Part shown: one piece after another, positions 8,792-17,211 of the stretch
How the letters are laid out: each line of letters begins with the position of its first letter
Numbering within the stretch: the first letter of the stretch is position 1
Assembly: GCA_024231855.1 (NCBI GenBank)
Contig: JAAEQD010000106.1
Coordinates: 62,001 to 126,000, forward strand
DNA: 64,000 bases
Direction of reading: 5' to 3'
Source of the DNA: Candidatus Zixiibacteriota bacterium
GTDB taxonomy: Bacteria > Zixibacteria > MSB-5A5 > UBA10806 > 4484-95
The notes under the pieces: generated by a model
The model's database searches: none
Told to the model about the DNA's origin: nothing
The model's input: the letters and a program-made list of their open reading frames with translations, nothing else
Position numbers and translations under genes: made by a program

Positions 8792-10285
8792 ATGTCCGCA
8801 AGATTTCGGTATTTATTAGCAATATTTTTGATATTGGCATCTTTGCTTATCTGCCGATCGGCTGAAGCTGTCAGATATGACCCGGGTGATTGGGTCAGTT
8901 TCACTATGTTCAAATATGTCACCTCCATTGCCGCCGATAATAATGTCGTATATTTCGGCACCACCGGCGGTATTATCCGTTACGACAGGTACGCGCGAAC
9001 CTGGCTCGATCCTTTAACTACCACCAGCGGCTTGCTCTCTAATTATATCCAGGAATTGGCTTTTGACTATCAATACAATGAACTCTGGGCGGTTACCGAT
9101 TATGGGATTGCCAAATACAATATCACGTTCGAGAGCTGGACCGCTGAAAGCGCGTTCCCGAGCCATCTGGTGGTTAACGACTGGAATCCGGCGCGATTCA
9201 CGAGCCTATTTACGCCGTTTGAATATAACTACAACGAAGGCTATATCTCCGATCCCAATATGAGGCGGTACCCAATAACTGTCGGCTTCGAGGATGAGTA
9301 TGATTTGATGTATGTCGGCACCTGGGGTATGGGACCGGGAATTATCGATACGCGGCATAAGGATTTTGAACCAATAATCTACGGCCCGTATAACTCCAAT
9401 ATATCACGAGTGATTGAAATCGATGAAATGCTCTGGATGGGAAATGATTATACCAGGAGCGAACGAGGTATAACCACCTACAACCGCAAAACACTGGAAT
9501 GGAATTACTTCGAATCGGAATTCATAATCGGCCTGGATAATGCCGAAATAACCTCCGGTATACATACCGATGACTATATCTGGCTGGGGACATTGAACGG
9601 CTTGATTCGGGTAAGTAACAACAACTCATTTAAAACGATCAGAACTTTCAAGGGCTTACCCTCGAATATGGTATTCTCTTTAGCGCAATATGGCGGTTAC
9701 CTGTATGTTGGTACCGATAATGGCATAGGGATTTTACATCTAAGCGGCGATGTGCCGGATTCGTCATTTAAGATGCCTCTCGCTGATGAATTTTTACTTC
9801 GCGGCTTCCAGGTTAACGATATGCTGGAGTTCAAAGGAACTTTATATATTGCCACTAATGACGGCGTATTCTCCTACAACTCGGATAATCTGAAATTTTT
9901 GAAACTTGATACGCCGGCGGCGGATCTGGCCTGGGGTGCCAATGATATTTTTGAGGATGGCAAAAACCTGTATTTCGGCGCCCGGTTCGGCGTGGTTACG
10001 GTTAATCCCAAAACAGATACCTCTCTGGTGGCAACCGATCATTCGCTCTCGAGCGGCTGGATCATCAACCAGGTCTATGGCGATAAAGATAATATCTGGG
10101 CGGCCACCAATATCGGTCTCTGGCGATACCGTATCAGTGACGGTTATATTTATCTATATACTGTCGCCGATGGGCTTCCCTCTGATGAGATAAACTCACT
10201 TATAATCGATGGCGACTATTTCTGGCTGGGCACCCGGGCCGGCCTGATCCGCTTCTTCTGGAACGACCCCGGCCGCGGCGATTGA
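8792..10285 (+). CDS. Secreted beta-propeller protein (two-component-regulator propeller type)
   Basis: About 497 residues from the ATG at 8792, chosen because it gives a clean signal peptide (MSARFRYLLAIFLILASLLI then RSAEA); ATGs at 8780 and 8786 are alternatives and none has a clear ribosome site. The body repeats blades with the pattern W-x-G-T-x-x-G-[IL]-x-x-[YF] (VVYFGTTGGIIRYD, YLYVGTDNGIGIL, IWAATNIGLWRYR, FWLGTRAGLIRFF). This is the Reg_prop blade seen in periplasmic sensor propellers, but no kinase domain follows. Its last 70 bases overlap the convergent muramidase gene. Confidence 0.8.
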   Translation: MSARFRYLLAIFLILASLLICRSAEAVRYDPGDWVSFTMFKYVTSIAADNNVVYFGTTGGIIRYDRYARTWLDPLTTTSGLLSNYIQELAFDYQYNELWAVTDYGIAKYNITFESWTAESAFPSHLVVNDWNPARFTSLFTPFEYNYNEGYISDPNMRRYPITVGFEDEYDLMYVGTWGMGPGIIDTRHKDFEPIIYGPYNSNISRVIEIDEMLWMGNDYTRSERGITTYNRKTLEWNYFESEFIIGLDNAEITSGIHTDDYIWLGTLNGLIRVSNNNSFKTIRTFKGLPSNMVFSLAQYGGYLYVGTDNGIGILHLSGDVPDSSFKMPLADEFLLRGFQVNDMLEFKGTLYIATNDGVFSYNSDNLKFLKLDTPAADLAWGANDIFEDGKNLYFGARFGVVTVNPKTDTSLVATDHSLSSGWIINQVYGDKDNIWAATNIGLWRYRISDGYIYLYTVADGLPSDEINSLIIDGDYFWLGTRAGLIRFFWNDPGRGD

Positions 10286-11142
10286 GTACTATCCTCAAAA
10301 CCCAACTCCTTCAATTCCTTCCTTATCAGTTGGGCTTCCATGAGACGGCGTTTTCTCACACCCGGTAATTTATGATTTTGTTGCATCGAACCTACCAAGT
10401 CGGCGACTTCAGCCCAATTGCTCTCGGCAAGCGGCAATTTCAAAATATCGATTGAGCTATTTTTAGGTCCCCGATTATACGCCAGCGACAACAGGACAGT
10501 CTGCACCGATGCCAGCGTGTCAGGTTCGCTTAAAACGGGGAAGCGTTCAACAATCGCCCTCCAATAAGGCCTGGCCGCGAATGGAAATATGATGGTGGCC
10601 TGGTCATAGTCAAATCTTATGCTTTGCAAAACGGGAGAATTTTTCAAAGCCTCGCCGGCGGGCTTACCCTTAATTCCGTATACTTTCCGAGCCGCGTTTA
10701 GTTGTTCGGTAGTTAACATCTTTTTATAGGCTTTGTCGATATTTTCCGGTTTGGCATAACCCAGGTCAACACCGGGATCGAAGGTTACGCCCGAATCGCC
10801 ACCCGGCCAGTATGGTTTGCCGACATGACCCTCCCGATCGTGAATCCAATGTAAGTCACCCCGGAAACTGGCTTCAAATAGCGATTCATTGGTAAGTGTC
10901 CGGGAATTTTTCGCCTGAGCGATCTCACGCCAGGTATTTGCTCCCACGATACCGTCAATAGTTAAGCCACGCGCCGTCTGAAAGGTTTTAATAGCCTTTT
11001 CCGTTTTCCGACCGAATAATCCATCCACCTCGATATCATAACCGGCATTTTGCAAAGCAAATTGCAGAATTTTTACAATAGGTCGCGACCCGGGAGAATG
11101 GTCAGCGAATCCATCTTTCAGTTTTAACAGCCTCTGCCGCAT
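10216..11142 (-). CDS. Peptidoglycan-binding muramidase with a pesticin/T4-lysozyme-like domain
   Basis: 308 residues. The N-terminal part (about 15-75) is a PG_binding_1 domain (VDGLFGRKTEKAIKTFQ, IDGIVGANTW). Residues about 90-280 match the pesticin-type lysozyme domain: DREGHVGKPYWPGG with the likely catalytic Glu, then SGVTFDPGVDLGY with the Thr/Asp pair of the active site. Such enzymes cut the glycan strands of peptidoglycan. There is no signal peptide, as in phage endolysins, so export would need another route or lysis. No phage genes adjoin it. The C-terminus is basic (KKRIRPARVPSQK). Its 3' end overlaps the propeller gene tail-to-tail by 70 bases. Confidence 0.8.
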   Translation of the reverse strand: MRQRLLKLKDGFADHSPGSRPIVKILQFALQNAGYDIEVDGLFGRKTEKAIKTFQTARGLTIDGIVGANTWREIAQAKNSRTLTNESLFEASFRGDLHWIHDREGHVGKPYWPGGDSGVTFDPGVDLGYAKPENIDKAYKKMLTTEQLNAARKVYGIKGKPAGEALKNSPVLQSIRFDYDQATIIFPFAARPYWRAIVERFPVLSEPDTLASVQTVLLSLAYNRGPKNSSIDILKLPLAESNWAEVADLVGSMQQNHKLPGVRKRRLMEAQLIRKELKELGFEDSTQSPRPGSFQKKRIRPARVPSQK

Positions 11143-11230
11143 ATAATTCTAAAAAACCGCCTCTCTATTTATGCGACCTGACTAATTACTAATGCGTTTT
11201 TAACATCGAGACCACACTCATTGAAAAAGC

Positions 11231-11259
11231 TTGACACGAATCCTAAGCTTTGATATTAA
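11231..11259 (+). promoter_or_regulatory. Promoter of the Zn-ribbon/YbbR/tsaD genes
   Basis: TTGACA (11231-11236), a 17-base spacer and TATTAA (11254-11259). The TTG of this -35 box could be misread as a start codon of the next gene; the promoter makes that unlikely and supports the GTG at 11291. Confidence 0.55.
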
Positions 11260-11290
11260 TATTGGGATAACTTTTTACCGGGAGGCGAAT

Positions 11291-11479
11291 GTGGACAAGT
11301 TTCCAGATTGTTTGAAATGTGGAAAAGGAGTTTTAATTCCTCTATCTGATTACGGCCGTGACGGATCTGAAATCCGTTATAAGGCATGGGTTTGTACCAA
11401 TCCTGAATGCGGCTTTTCTATCAGAATCGACAATGGTGAAGTGTCCTTCGGGCGGATTTTAAAATTCTCCGATAAATAA
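11291..11479 (+). CDS. Small zinc-ribbon protein
   Basis: 62 residues. The GTG start at 11291 has a strong GGAGG five bases upstream. Two cysteine pairs, CLKC and CTNPEC, form a probable zinc ribbon, with a short basic/aromatic stretch between them (RYKAWVC). No catalytic domain is visible. It heads a three-gene run with the YbbR-like protein and tsaD, 14 bases before the next start. Function unknown; a nucleic-acid or protein adaptor role is a guess from the fold. Confidence 0.6.
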   Translation: MDKFPDCLKCGKGVLIPLSDYGRDGSEIRYKAWVCTNPECGFSIRIDNGEVSFGRILKFSDK

Positions 11480-11493
11480 ATTATCATTAAAAC

Positions 11494-11886
11494 GTGAACA
11501 AAAAGATTTTTAAAAATCCAAGTTGGAAAATTGGCGGCTTGCTACTGGCTTTTGCCCTGTGGTTTCATCTGTCTACCGGCGGCCAATTTAGCCGGGAAAT
11601 TACGGTTGATATCGAATACACTAATATCCCCGCCGGCCTGATGCTATCTGAAGACAGCCAGAAATCGGTCCAGGTAGAAATCACCACCGACGGAAAACGC
11701 ATGTTCAAGATTCTATATTTCGAAGAGTTGGTTGTATTAATAGATCTGGCCGATCTCACCAGGGCGGGCTCATACTCTATCGAATTTATCGATGAGCAAA
11801 TGCAAATACCATCCGGCAAAAGCGGCATCGAAATTAAATACATTGCTCCCATAGCCTGTGATTTCGAAATAATCGATCAAAATTAA
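11494..11886 (+). CDS. YbbR-like (CdaR-type) single-pass membrane protein
   Basis: 130 residues from a GTG start. The N-terminus NPSWKIGGLLLAFALWFHLS matches the membrane anchor of YbbR/CdaR proteins, and the rest reads as one extracytoplasmic YbbR repeat (REITVDIEYTNIPAGLML ... VQVEITTDGK). In Firmicutes these proteins regulate the di-AMP cyclase CdaA; no cdaA is visible here and only one repeat is present, so that partnership is not shown. It ends 6 bases before tsaD. Confidence 0.7.
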   Translation: MNKKIFKNPSWKIGGLLLAFALWFHLSTGGQFSREITVDIEYTNIPAGLMLSEDSQKSVQVEITTDGKRMFKILYFEELVVLIDLADLTRAGSYSIEFIDEQMQIPSGKSGIEIKYIAPIACDFEIIDQN

Positions 11887-11892
11887 TTTATC

Positions 11893-12885
11893 ATGTTAGT
11901 ACTGGGCGTTGAAACATCCTGCGATGAGACTGCCGCGGCGGTTCTTGACAGCCCGCGTAATCTAATTTCCAATGTCATCCATTCACAGCTTATCCATGAG
12001 AAATACGGCGGTGTGGTACCGGAGCTGGCATCACGTGAACATGTCAAGCGTCTAATCGGCATTGTCGATGAGGCCCTGGACAAAGGCGGCCGCAAGTTGG
12101 AAAATATCGATGCTTTCGCGGTGACTTACGGCCCCGGCCTGGTGGGCGCGCTTCTGGTAGGGCTAACATTTATCAAATCAATCGCTCACGCTACCGGGAA
12201 ACCGTTTATCGGAGTTAATCATCTCGAGGGTCACATTTTCTCTAATTTCCTTCAAAGCGAAAACTGTTCGCCGCCGTTTATCGCGCTTATCGTTTCCGGC
12301 GGGCATGCCAACCTGGTGCATGTTAAAAACTGGGGCGATTATAAGCTTCTTGGCAAAACCCGTGATGACGCCCCCGGCGAAGCTTTCGATAAGGTGGCCA
12401 AGGTATTGGGGCTTGGTTATCCCGGCGGCCCGGCTATCCAGCAAGCCGCCGAAAGTGGAGACCGGAAGTTTTTCAAATTCCCCCGCGCCTACATGGGCAA
12501 AGATTCTTACGAGTTCTCGTTTTCCGGACTCAAGACCGCCGTGGCGGTTTACCTTCGGGATAAAAGCGATGATTATATCAAGGCCAACCTGAAAGATATC
12601 TGCGCCTCGTTTCAGGAGGCGGTCTGCGAGGTGTTGGCGGTTAAGGCTCTAACAGCCTGCGAAAAGCTGGGCGTCGATAAGCTATCGGTCGGCGGTGGTG
12701 TGGCCATGAATAAACGTCTGCGGGAGGTAGTTCAGTCACGGGCGAAAAATATCGAAATCTTCTTCCCCGGCCCCGGCCTGTGCACCGATAACGCCGCCAT
12801 GATAGCTGCCGCGGGCGCGTACTATCTCGAACGGGGTGTTACCTCGAAGCTTGGTTTGAATGCTGTGCCGTATTTAGGGATTTGA
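11893..12885 (+). CDS. tsaD: tRNA N6-adenosine threonylcarbamoyltransferase TsaD
   Basis: 330 residues, the normal length. It transfers the threonylcarbamoyl group from TC-AMP to A37 of ANN-decoding tRNAs, together with TsaB and TsaE (not in this window). Diagnostic motifs are GVETSCDETAAAV at the N-terminus, the iron-binding HLEGH near residue 110, SGGH (IVSGGHANLV), GEAFDKVAKVLGLGYPGGP, FSFSGLKTAV, and the C-terminal VGGGVAMNKRLR and CTDNAAMIA. It is the last gene of the Zn-ribbon/YbbR run and is followed by the hairpin repeat at 12891. Confidence 0.97.
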   Translation: MLVLGVETSCDETAAAVLDSPRNLISNVIHSQLIHEKYGGVVPELASREHVKRLIGIVDEALDKGGRKLENIDAFAVTYGPGLVGALLVGLTFIKSIAHATGKPFIGVNHLEGHIFSNFLQSENCSPPFIALIVSGGHANLVHVKNWGDYKLLGKTRDDAPGEAFDKVAKVLGLGYPGGPAIQQAAESGDRKFFKFPRAYMGKDSYEFSFSGLKTAVAVYLRDKSDDYIKANLKDICASFQEAVCEVLAVKALTACEKLGVDKLSVGGGVAMNKRLREVVQSRAKNIEIFFPGPGLCTDNAAMIAAAGAYYLERGVTSKLGLNAVPYLGI

Positions 12886-12890
12886 CATTC

Positions 12891-12922
12891 GGTCAGGAGC
12901 CACGGCTCGCTGACCTACTCGC
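12891..12922. repeat. Palindromic repeat, copy 1 (possible bidirectional terminator)
   Basis: GGTCAG-GAGCC-AC-GGCTC-G-CTGACC forms an 11-bp stem with one bulged G and a 2-base loop (12891-12915). The 29 bases at 12894-12922 recur identically at 13787-13815. It lies between the convergent tsaD and the 12928 gene and is followed by a short T run (12924-12929), so it may end transcription. Confidence 0.75.
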
Positions 12923-12927
12923 TGTTT

Positions 12928-13692
12928 TTATCTTAAATCAATGCCCAGGCCGAAAGCCGCGTAGGGACCTCTTAGATCGAGTTTGAATGGGATTCCACCC
13001 TGACCATATTTTGGTTCTGGATCATCGCTTTTAAAAAATCTATAACCGCCGCGAACGTTAATACATAGATATTTATAGAATTTATATGATAGCCCGCTGG
13101 AAACCATAAATCCTTTGCTTAAGGATTCATATCTGCCCTGAGAGGAACCTTCAGCATCCGAAGAATACACGAGGTCAATTTCACTTTTACCTCTCGCGAA
13201 ACTTATGGCATTACTCCAGATCATTTCTATTACATTTAAATTGTACTCGAGTCCGATGTAAGGCAAAGTTGTTTTCGTAACAAATTTAATTTCTCTGGTA
13301 TAGCTTAAAAAATTCAATGAACCGCTATCCTCATTTTTATCGAAAGCCACGCCAAGGTTTAAATACAATTGATTTAAAATGCCTAAACCCAGTTCGATGT
13401 TTTTAAGAGGTCTTCCAGCGCTTTCCATACTCCAAAAACTATTTCGTAATCTGTTTTCCGGTTCAAACATCGTGTCCACATTTATAGGATCATCAAGAGA
13501 CGCCTGGCGCCATACATCACTTGGAATTCCCATATCCTTAATCTTAAAGGCACTCCAGCCGGTGTTGAATGACAGCTTAACTTTAACCAGATCGGCTATT
13601 TTCGATTCAAAAGAATCGGCATAGGCCGTATTAACCGATGACACATTACATATTATTAGCAGGATGGTGAAAATTATAAAAACCAGGCGCAT
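12928..13692 (-). CDS. Exported outer-membrane-barrel-like protein, unknown function
   Basis: 254 residues with a signal peptide (about 1-25, ending TAYA) and amphipathic strands with aromatic turns (LSYKFYKYLCINVRGGYRFF); the C-terminus GPYAAFGLGIDLR resembles the last strand of a small barrel. GGGAGG precedes the ATG by a few bases. No family recognised. The gene is framed by two copies of the 29-bp repeat. Confidence 0.65.
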   Translation of the reverse strand: MRLVFIIFTILLIICNVSSVNTAYADSFESKIADLVKVKLSFNTGWSAFKIKDMGIPSDVWRQASLDDPINVDTMFEPENRLRNSFWSMESAGRPLKNIELGLGILNQLYLNLGVAFDKNEDSGSLNFLSYTREIKFVTKTTLPYIGLEYNLNVIEMIWSNAISFARGKSEIDLVYSSDAEGSSQGRYESLSKGFMVSSGLSYKFYKYLCINVRGGYRFFKSDDPEPKYGQGGIPFKLDLRGPYAAFGLGIDLR

Positions 13693-13786
13693 AAATCCTC
13701 CCTGAGGTTTAATCTAACATAGATAATATATATTTTATTCTAATAAAAGCAATTGAATTCAGAAATTCTATTAACCAAGTCGATCA

Positions 13787-13815
13787 CAGGAGCCACGGCT
13801 CGCTGACCTACTCGC
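13787..13815. repeat. Palindromic repeat, copy 2
   Basis: Identical over 29 bases to 12894-12922. The inner stem GAGCC/GGCTC is kept, but the left outer arm has changed (CGATCA instead of GGTCAG). The copy supplies the last codons and the stop of the TerB-like gene. Confidence 0.75.
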
Positions 13816-14275
13816 CCTTGTGCCTCTCCAGCACTTTCATCTTGGCTTCGATCATCTGGTTGTGCTGAAGGTTTAGCATCTTGTATAACTTATGCACCAG
13901 GTAGTCCTCATGCGCCGACAGTTCGCCATCGGCGTAGATAACCTCCCAGATCATCTCGATCACCTTGAGCTTCTGATCAGGTGAATAGTGCTGATTGATC
14001 AGGTTGGTCAAACCCCAGAGATCGACCCGGCTCGACAGCTCTTCTTTGGCCAGATTGAAAAGCTGGTCGAGTTCGTTATCGGTCAGGTCGAAATCATCCT
14101 TGAAATGCGAGGCGATCCGGTCCTTCTCGATGTCATCGAACTCGTCATCGATAGAGGCCATCTCGATTAGAAGCGCGCAGGTGGCCACCTTGATATGATG
14201 ATCGATATCGGTCGGTTGGTTATCCTCGGCTACTGAAATATTGTTGGAAAAGAAATCCGTTAATCGCTTAAGCAT
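13808..14275 (-). CDS. TerB-like domain protein
   Basis: 155 residues, mainly one TerB-type helical domain (about 25-145). Typical features are the paired acidic motifs MASIDDEFDDIEKDRI and VIYADGELSAHEDYLVHKL, which in TerB/DjlA-like domains bind metal. These domains occur in tellurite-resistance and stress or phage-related systems, but standalone copies like this one are common and no other ter genes are present. Cytoplasmic, no signal. Its stop codon lies inside the 29-bp repeat. Confidence 0.8.
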   Translation of the reverse strand: MLKRLTDFFSNNISVAEDNQPTDIDHHIKVATCALLIEMASIDDEFDDIEKDRIASHFKDDFDLTDNELDQLFNLAKEELSSRVDLWGLTNLINQHYSPDQKLKVIEMIWEVIYADGELSAHEDYLVHKLYKMLNLQHNQMIEAKMKVLERHKGE

Positions 14276-14417
14276 ATTTAAAATCCTTATCTTTGTATCG
14301 CTACCGCTTTATATCCGTTCCTTAAGTAACTTAATATTATACAGAATATCAAACGATTTGTTGAAATTATGTTTATGGCCATTACCTTAGGGTTTAATAA
14401 TATAACAAGGAAGCGGG

Positions 14418-14816
14418 TTACTTTTTGGTCAAGGCCATCAAGGCATCCAGCATTTCGCTGGCCTGATCGACTTTCTCCACGATATCAAGCGAATAAGCCC
14501 TGGCCCATTCGTAGATTTCCTCGAGGATATCAGAAATTGTCATAGTTTTATCGTCAACAAGCACTTCATCCCGGCCATTTTCCTCGGAGGTTATTTCGAA
14601 GACCTTGATTCCGCCGTCATCATACATCCTGAAAATATAATTGCTGGCTAAATTGTCAACGGACTTATAGATCCTCATCTTAAATTTATAATTGATCTCG
14701 GCGGTGAAAAATTCGGCATTTATCGCTTTGGACCACTTAATATTTTCGTTGTTGACATTTTTATACAGTTTGATTAGGAGTTCGTAATACTTCCTGGCTA
14801 TTGCATTGGCGCTCAT
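14418..14816 (-). CDS. Hypothetical protein, 132 residues
   Basis: No recognised family. The protein is rich in charged residues, has no signal peptide or membrane segment, and appears to be a mixed alpha/beta domain (ARKYYELLIKLYKN at the start, YKFKMRIYKSV and YIFRMYDDGGIKVFEI as strands) followed by an amphipathic helix near 95-130. Base composition is like its neighbours. It stands alone with gaps of about 140-180 bases on each side. Confidence 0.6.
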   Translation of the reverse strand: MSANAIARKYYELLIKLYKNVNNENIKWSKAINAEFFTAEINYKFKMRIYKSVDNLASNYIFRMYDDGGIKVFEITSEENGRDEVLVDDKTMTISDILEEIYEWARAYSLDIVEKVDQASEMLDALMALTKK

Positions 14817-14994
14817 TTTCCCTTACCCGCATTACTCGTATTTTTACATATAGCTTATAATATGAGTTTCGGTATCTTCCGTTAGTAGTTTAGCGAGATT
14901 GTGTTTAAGTATTAAAGAAGCTGGAGACTATATTCAGTTAATCTTTCCGGAAAAACCGCTATGGGACACGATAATCGCCTAAATTCAATCGAAA

Positions 14995-16077
14995 TCAGGG
15001 CGTCCGATAAACCACCGAGTTAATATTCATACCCGCACCAACCGAGGCGAATACGATGATCTGGCCGCTTTTAGATTGATAGCCGTTAAGCTTATTCTTA
15101 TAAAGCTTATCCAGAAGAGTCGGCAGGGTCGCCACCGAAGTATTACCCAATTCGGCAATAGTCATGGGCATAATATCGCCAGGTATATCTTTCTTGCCGT
15201 ACAATTTAAATATACGCCGCAGTATCACTTCATCCATCTTGGCGTTGGCCTGATGGATCAGGACCATACTTACATCATCAAGCGACAAACCGGCTTTCTC
15301 AAGGCTCTCTTTCACGACCAGGGGCACGGTAGTGATCGCGTATGTGTAAAGCTTATGTCCGTTCATTTTAAGGTATAACTCGGAATTGTTATTGGCTGAA
15401 TTATATGTTTTTCCCATCCAGAGCATATAAGCGTGATCTATAGTATCGGAACGCACGGCATGCGACAATATCCCCACCGGCTTATCACTGGGGACTGTTT
15501 CGATAATAGTGGCCCCGGCGCCGTCGGCGTAAATCATACTGTCGCGGTCATGGGGATCGGATATCCTGGACAGCGTTTCCGAACCGATTACCAGCGCTCT
15601 TTTGGCATCGCCGGATTTCAGGAAATAATTAACCTGGATTACAGCTTGCAGCCAGCCGGGACAACCAAACGGCAAATCATAGGCAATTGTCCGGGGATTT
15701 TTTATTCCCAGCTTATGCTTTACCCTGGCCGCCAAACTCGGCACGAAATCGGATCTTTTATTGTCAGCTCTAACATCACCGAAATTGTGAGCGACTACGA
15801 TATAGTCCAACGATTCGGGATCGATTTCGGATGAATCTATCGCATCCCGGGCGGCGTAGGCGGCTATATCAGAGGTAACAAGGTCGTCCGAGGCGTATCT
15901 TCTCTCCGTGATACCGGTTATCTCTTTGAGCTTATTTACGATTTCATCATTGGATTTTTCGAATTGTGATCCATCGCTATCATAAAATTCGTTTTTCAAG
16001 AAGTGCGAATTAAAAACTTTCTCGGTCGGTATATAACAGCCGGTACCGACTATAACAGAATAATTGTCATTTTTCAT
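14995..16077 (-). CDS. 3-oxoacyl-ACP synthase III family (FabH-like) condensing enzyme
   Basis: 360 residues with the thiolase-fold catalytic triad Cys139 (LPFGCPGWLQ), His275 (LIHQANAKM) and Asn312 (ELGNTSVATLP). Enzymes of this family make a carbon-carbon bond between an acyl-CoA and malonyl-ACP or a second acyl-CoA. It is about 30-40 residues longer than typical FabH, because of an extended N-terminal region (FYDSDGSQFEKSNDEI), and there are no fatty-acid synthesis genes nearby, so a role in a special lipid or secondary metabolite is as likely as chain initiation. A hairpin at 16152-16179 lies upstream. Confidence 0.85.
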   Translation of the reverse strand: MKNDNYSVIVGTGCYIPTEKVFNSHFLKNEFYDSDGSQFEKSNDEIVNKLKEITGITERRYASDDLVTSDIAAYAARDAIDSSEIDPESLDYIVVAHNFGDVRADNKRSDFVPSLAARVKHKLGIKNPRTIAYDLPFGCPGWLQAVIQVNYFLKSGDAKRALVIGSETLSRISDPHDRDSMIYADGAGATIIETVPSDKPVGILSHAVRSDTIDHAYMLWMGKTYNSANNNSELYLKMNGHKLYTYAITTVPLVVKESLEKAGLSLDDVSMVLIHQANAKMDEVILRRIFKLYGKKDIPGDIMPMTIAELGNTSVATLPTLLDKLYKNKLNGYQSKSGQIIVFASVGAGMNINSVVYRTP

Positions 16078-16151
16078 TTTGATCTATCTCTGCTGAAGGC
16101 TTTAAAAAAGCCTCGATTAAAATTCCCTACACCTTCCATTATTGGCATATC

Positions 16152-16179
16152 GTCAATTCCCATTTCAAAATGAATTGAC
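16152..16179. promoter_or_regulatory. Inverted repeat upstream of the FabH-like gene
   Basis: GTCAATT (16152-16158) and AATTGAC (16173-16179) are exact inverted arms; inner CATTT/AAATG arms extend the symmetry. It lies about 75 bases upstream of the start at 16077 and could be an operator. No regulator gene is adjacent. Confidence 0.3.
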
Positions 16180-16330
16180 AACTAAAAAGGATGTCACATT
16201 TTTCATTCAATAGCAACACTTTTATTCAAGACAAAGGTATTTAGGTCGTAGTTCCCAAAAACATTATAAAATAGTGATTCCACGCAAGATATTGAAACGG
16301 TCTCGATATCATAAAGGAGCTAATAATATC

Positions 16331-16681
16331 TTATTCCGCTTCGGCTAGCCTGGGACGGTAAGCGATAATATCGACTTTCTCAATGGTGATAAGTCCTTCA
16401 GTGGAGACCATTTGATCGAGAATAGGCAATATCTTCTCTATATGCTCGGTCTTATCGACTATTTCCACGACAACCGGCAGATTTTCTGCCAGCCGGAGGA
16501 TTTTAGTGGTGTGAATTCGACTATCGGCGCCAAATCCGGCAATTCCCCGAAGGGCTGTAGCTCCAGCCAACCCATGTTCTTTAACTTTATGAATAATGGC
16601 CTCATAGAGCGGTTTACCCTGCCAGGATTCGTTCTCCCCGACAAATATCCTGAGCAGGCGGCCTTCACCCTCTATTTTCAT
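16331..16681 (-). CDS. DUF190 family protein
   Basis: 116 residues matching DUF190: GEGRLLRIFVGENESWQGKPL at the start, the glycine-rich AGATALRGIAGFG and VVVEIVDKTEHIEKILPIL. The fold is ferredoxin-like and related to PII signal proteins. DUF190 genes are often found beside the fluoride channel gene, as here (10 bases downstream of fluC), suggesting a link to fluoride export or its control, though the biochemical role is not established. A clear GGAGG precedes the ATG. Confidence 0.88.
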   Translation of the reverse strand: MKIEGEGRLLRIFVGENESWQGKPLYEAIIHKVKEHGLAGATALRGIAGFGADSRIHTTKILRLAENLPVVVEIVDKTEHIEKILPILDQMVSTEGLITIEKVDIIAYRPRLAEAE

Positions 16682-16691
16682 ATTTACCTCC

Positions 16692-17072
16692 TTATATATT
16701 CAGGGCTTTAAGTATCGCCCGCCCCAGCCAAACCGCAATTACTCCCAGAAAAACGTTGGCGCCTAAATTCGCCAAAGTAAGTCCCAATTGGCCATCACGC
16801 ATAAGCTGAAATGTTTCATAGCCGAATGTAGAGAATGTCGTAAACGCGCCCAATATTCCAATAGTCAGGAACAATCGCAGATTGGGGCCAATAATGGCGC
16901 GGTCCTCAATAAAATAAATCAATCCCCCCAGCAATAAACATCCGAGCACGTTTACCACCAGCGTCCCGTAGGGGAATGACTCACCCATAATTCGATGCAC
17001 GGCTCCCGATAGTGTATAGCGGGATATCGCGCCGATAAATCCGCCCAGACCGATAATGAGTAGTTTTAGCAA
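16692..17072 (-). CDS. crcB: Fluoride ion channel FluC/CrcB
   Basis: 126 residues with four membrane helices, the normal size for one subunit of the dual-topology fluoride channel dimer. Motifs are GGFIGAISRYTLS, GTLVVNVLGC and the phenylalanine-box segment GAFTTFSTFGYE. The TTG at 17072 is chosen as start because AGGAG lies seven bases before it; a TTG 18 bases upstream would place this ribosome site inside the coding region. It is transcribed with the DUF190 gene from a near-perfect promoter at 17123-17151. No fluoride riboswitch is visible in the short leader. Confidence 0.93.
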   Translation of the reverse strand: MLKLLIIGLGGFIGAISRYTLSGAVHRIMGESFPYGTLVVNVLGCLLLGGLIYFIEDRAIIGPNLRLFLTIGILGAFTTFSTFGYETFQLMRDGQLGLTLANLGANVFLGVIAVWLGRAILKALNI

Positions 17073-17122
17073 GATTTGACTCCTGAGCAAATACTTTTAA
17101 AAAGCATATATCAACGGAGCTT

Positions 17123-17151
17123 ATTATATTTTATGGATTTTGAAATGTCAA
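17123..17151 (-). promoter_or_regulatory. Consensus sigma70 promoter of crcB-DUF190
   Basis: On the minus strand TTGACA (17151-17146), 17 bases, and TATAAT (17128-17123): both boxes match the consensus at all positions. The expected transcript start near 17116 gives a leader of about 45 bases. Confidence 0.8.
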
Positions 17152-17211
17152 GCCGCGGCTTGTATACTACCGGCGTGCAAATTATTGCAATTCGAATCCG
17201 ACCGCTATTTA

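Noticed and set aside
16175-16204. TTGACA on the plus strand upstream of the FabH-like gene
   Set aside because: No -10 box at the right distance and no plus-strand gene follows; it is part of the hairpin.
17073-17122. Fluoride riboswitch before crcB
   Set aside because: The leader is about 45 bases and lacks the conserved pseudoknot core.
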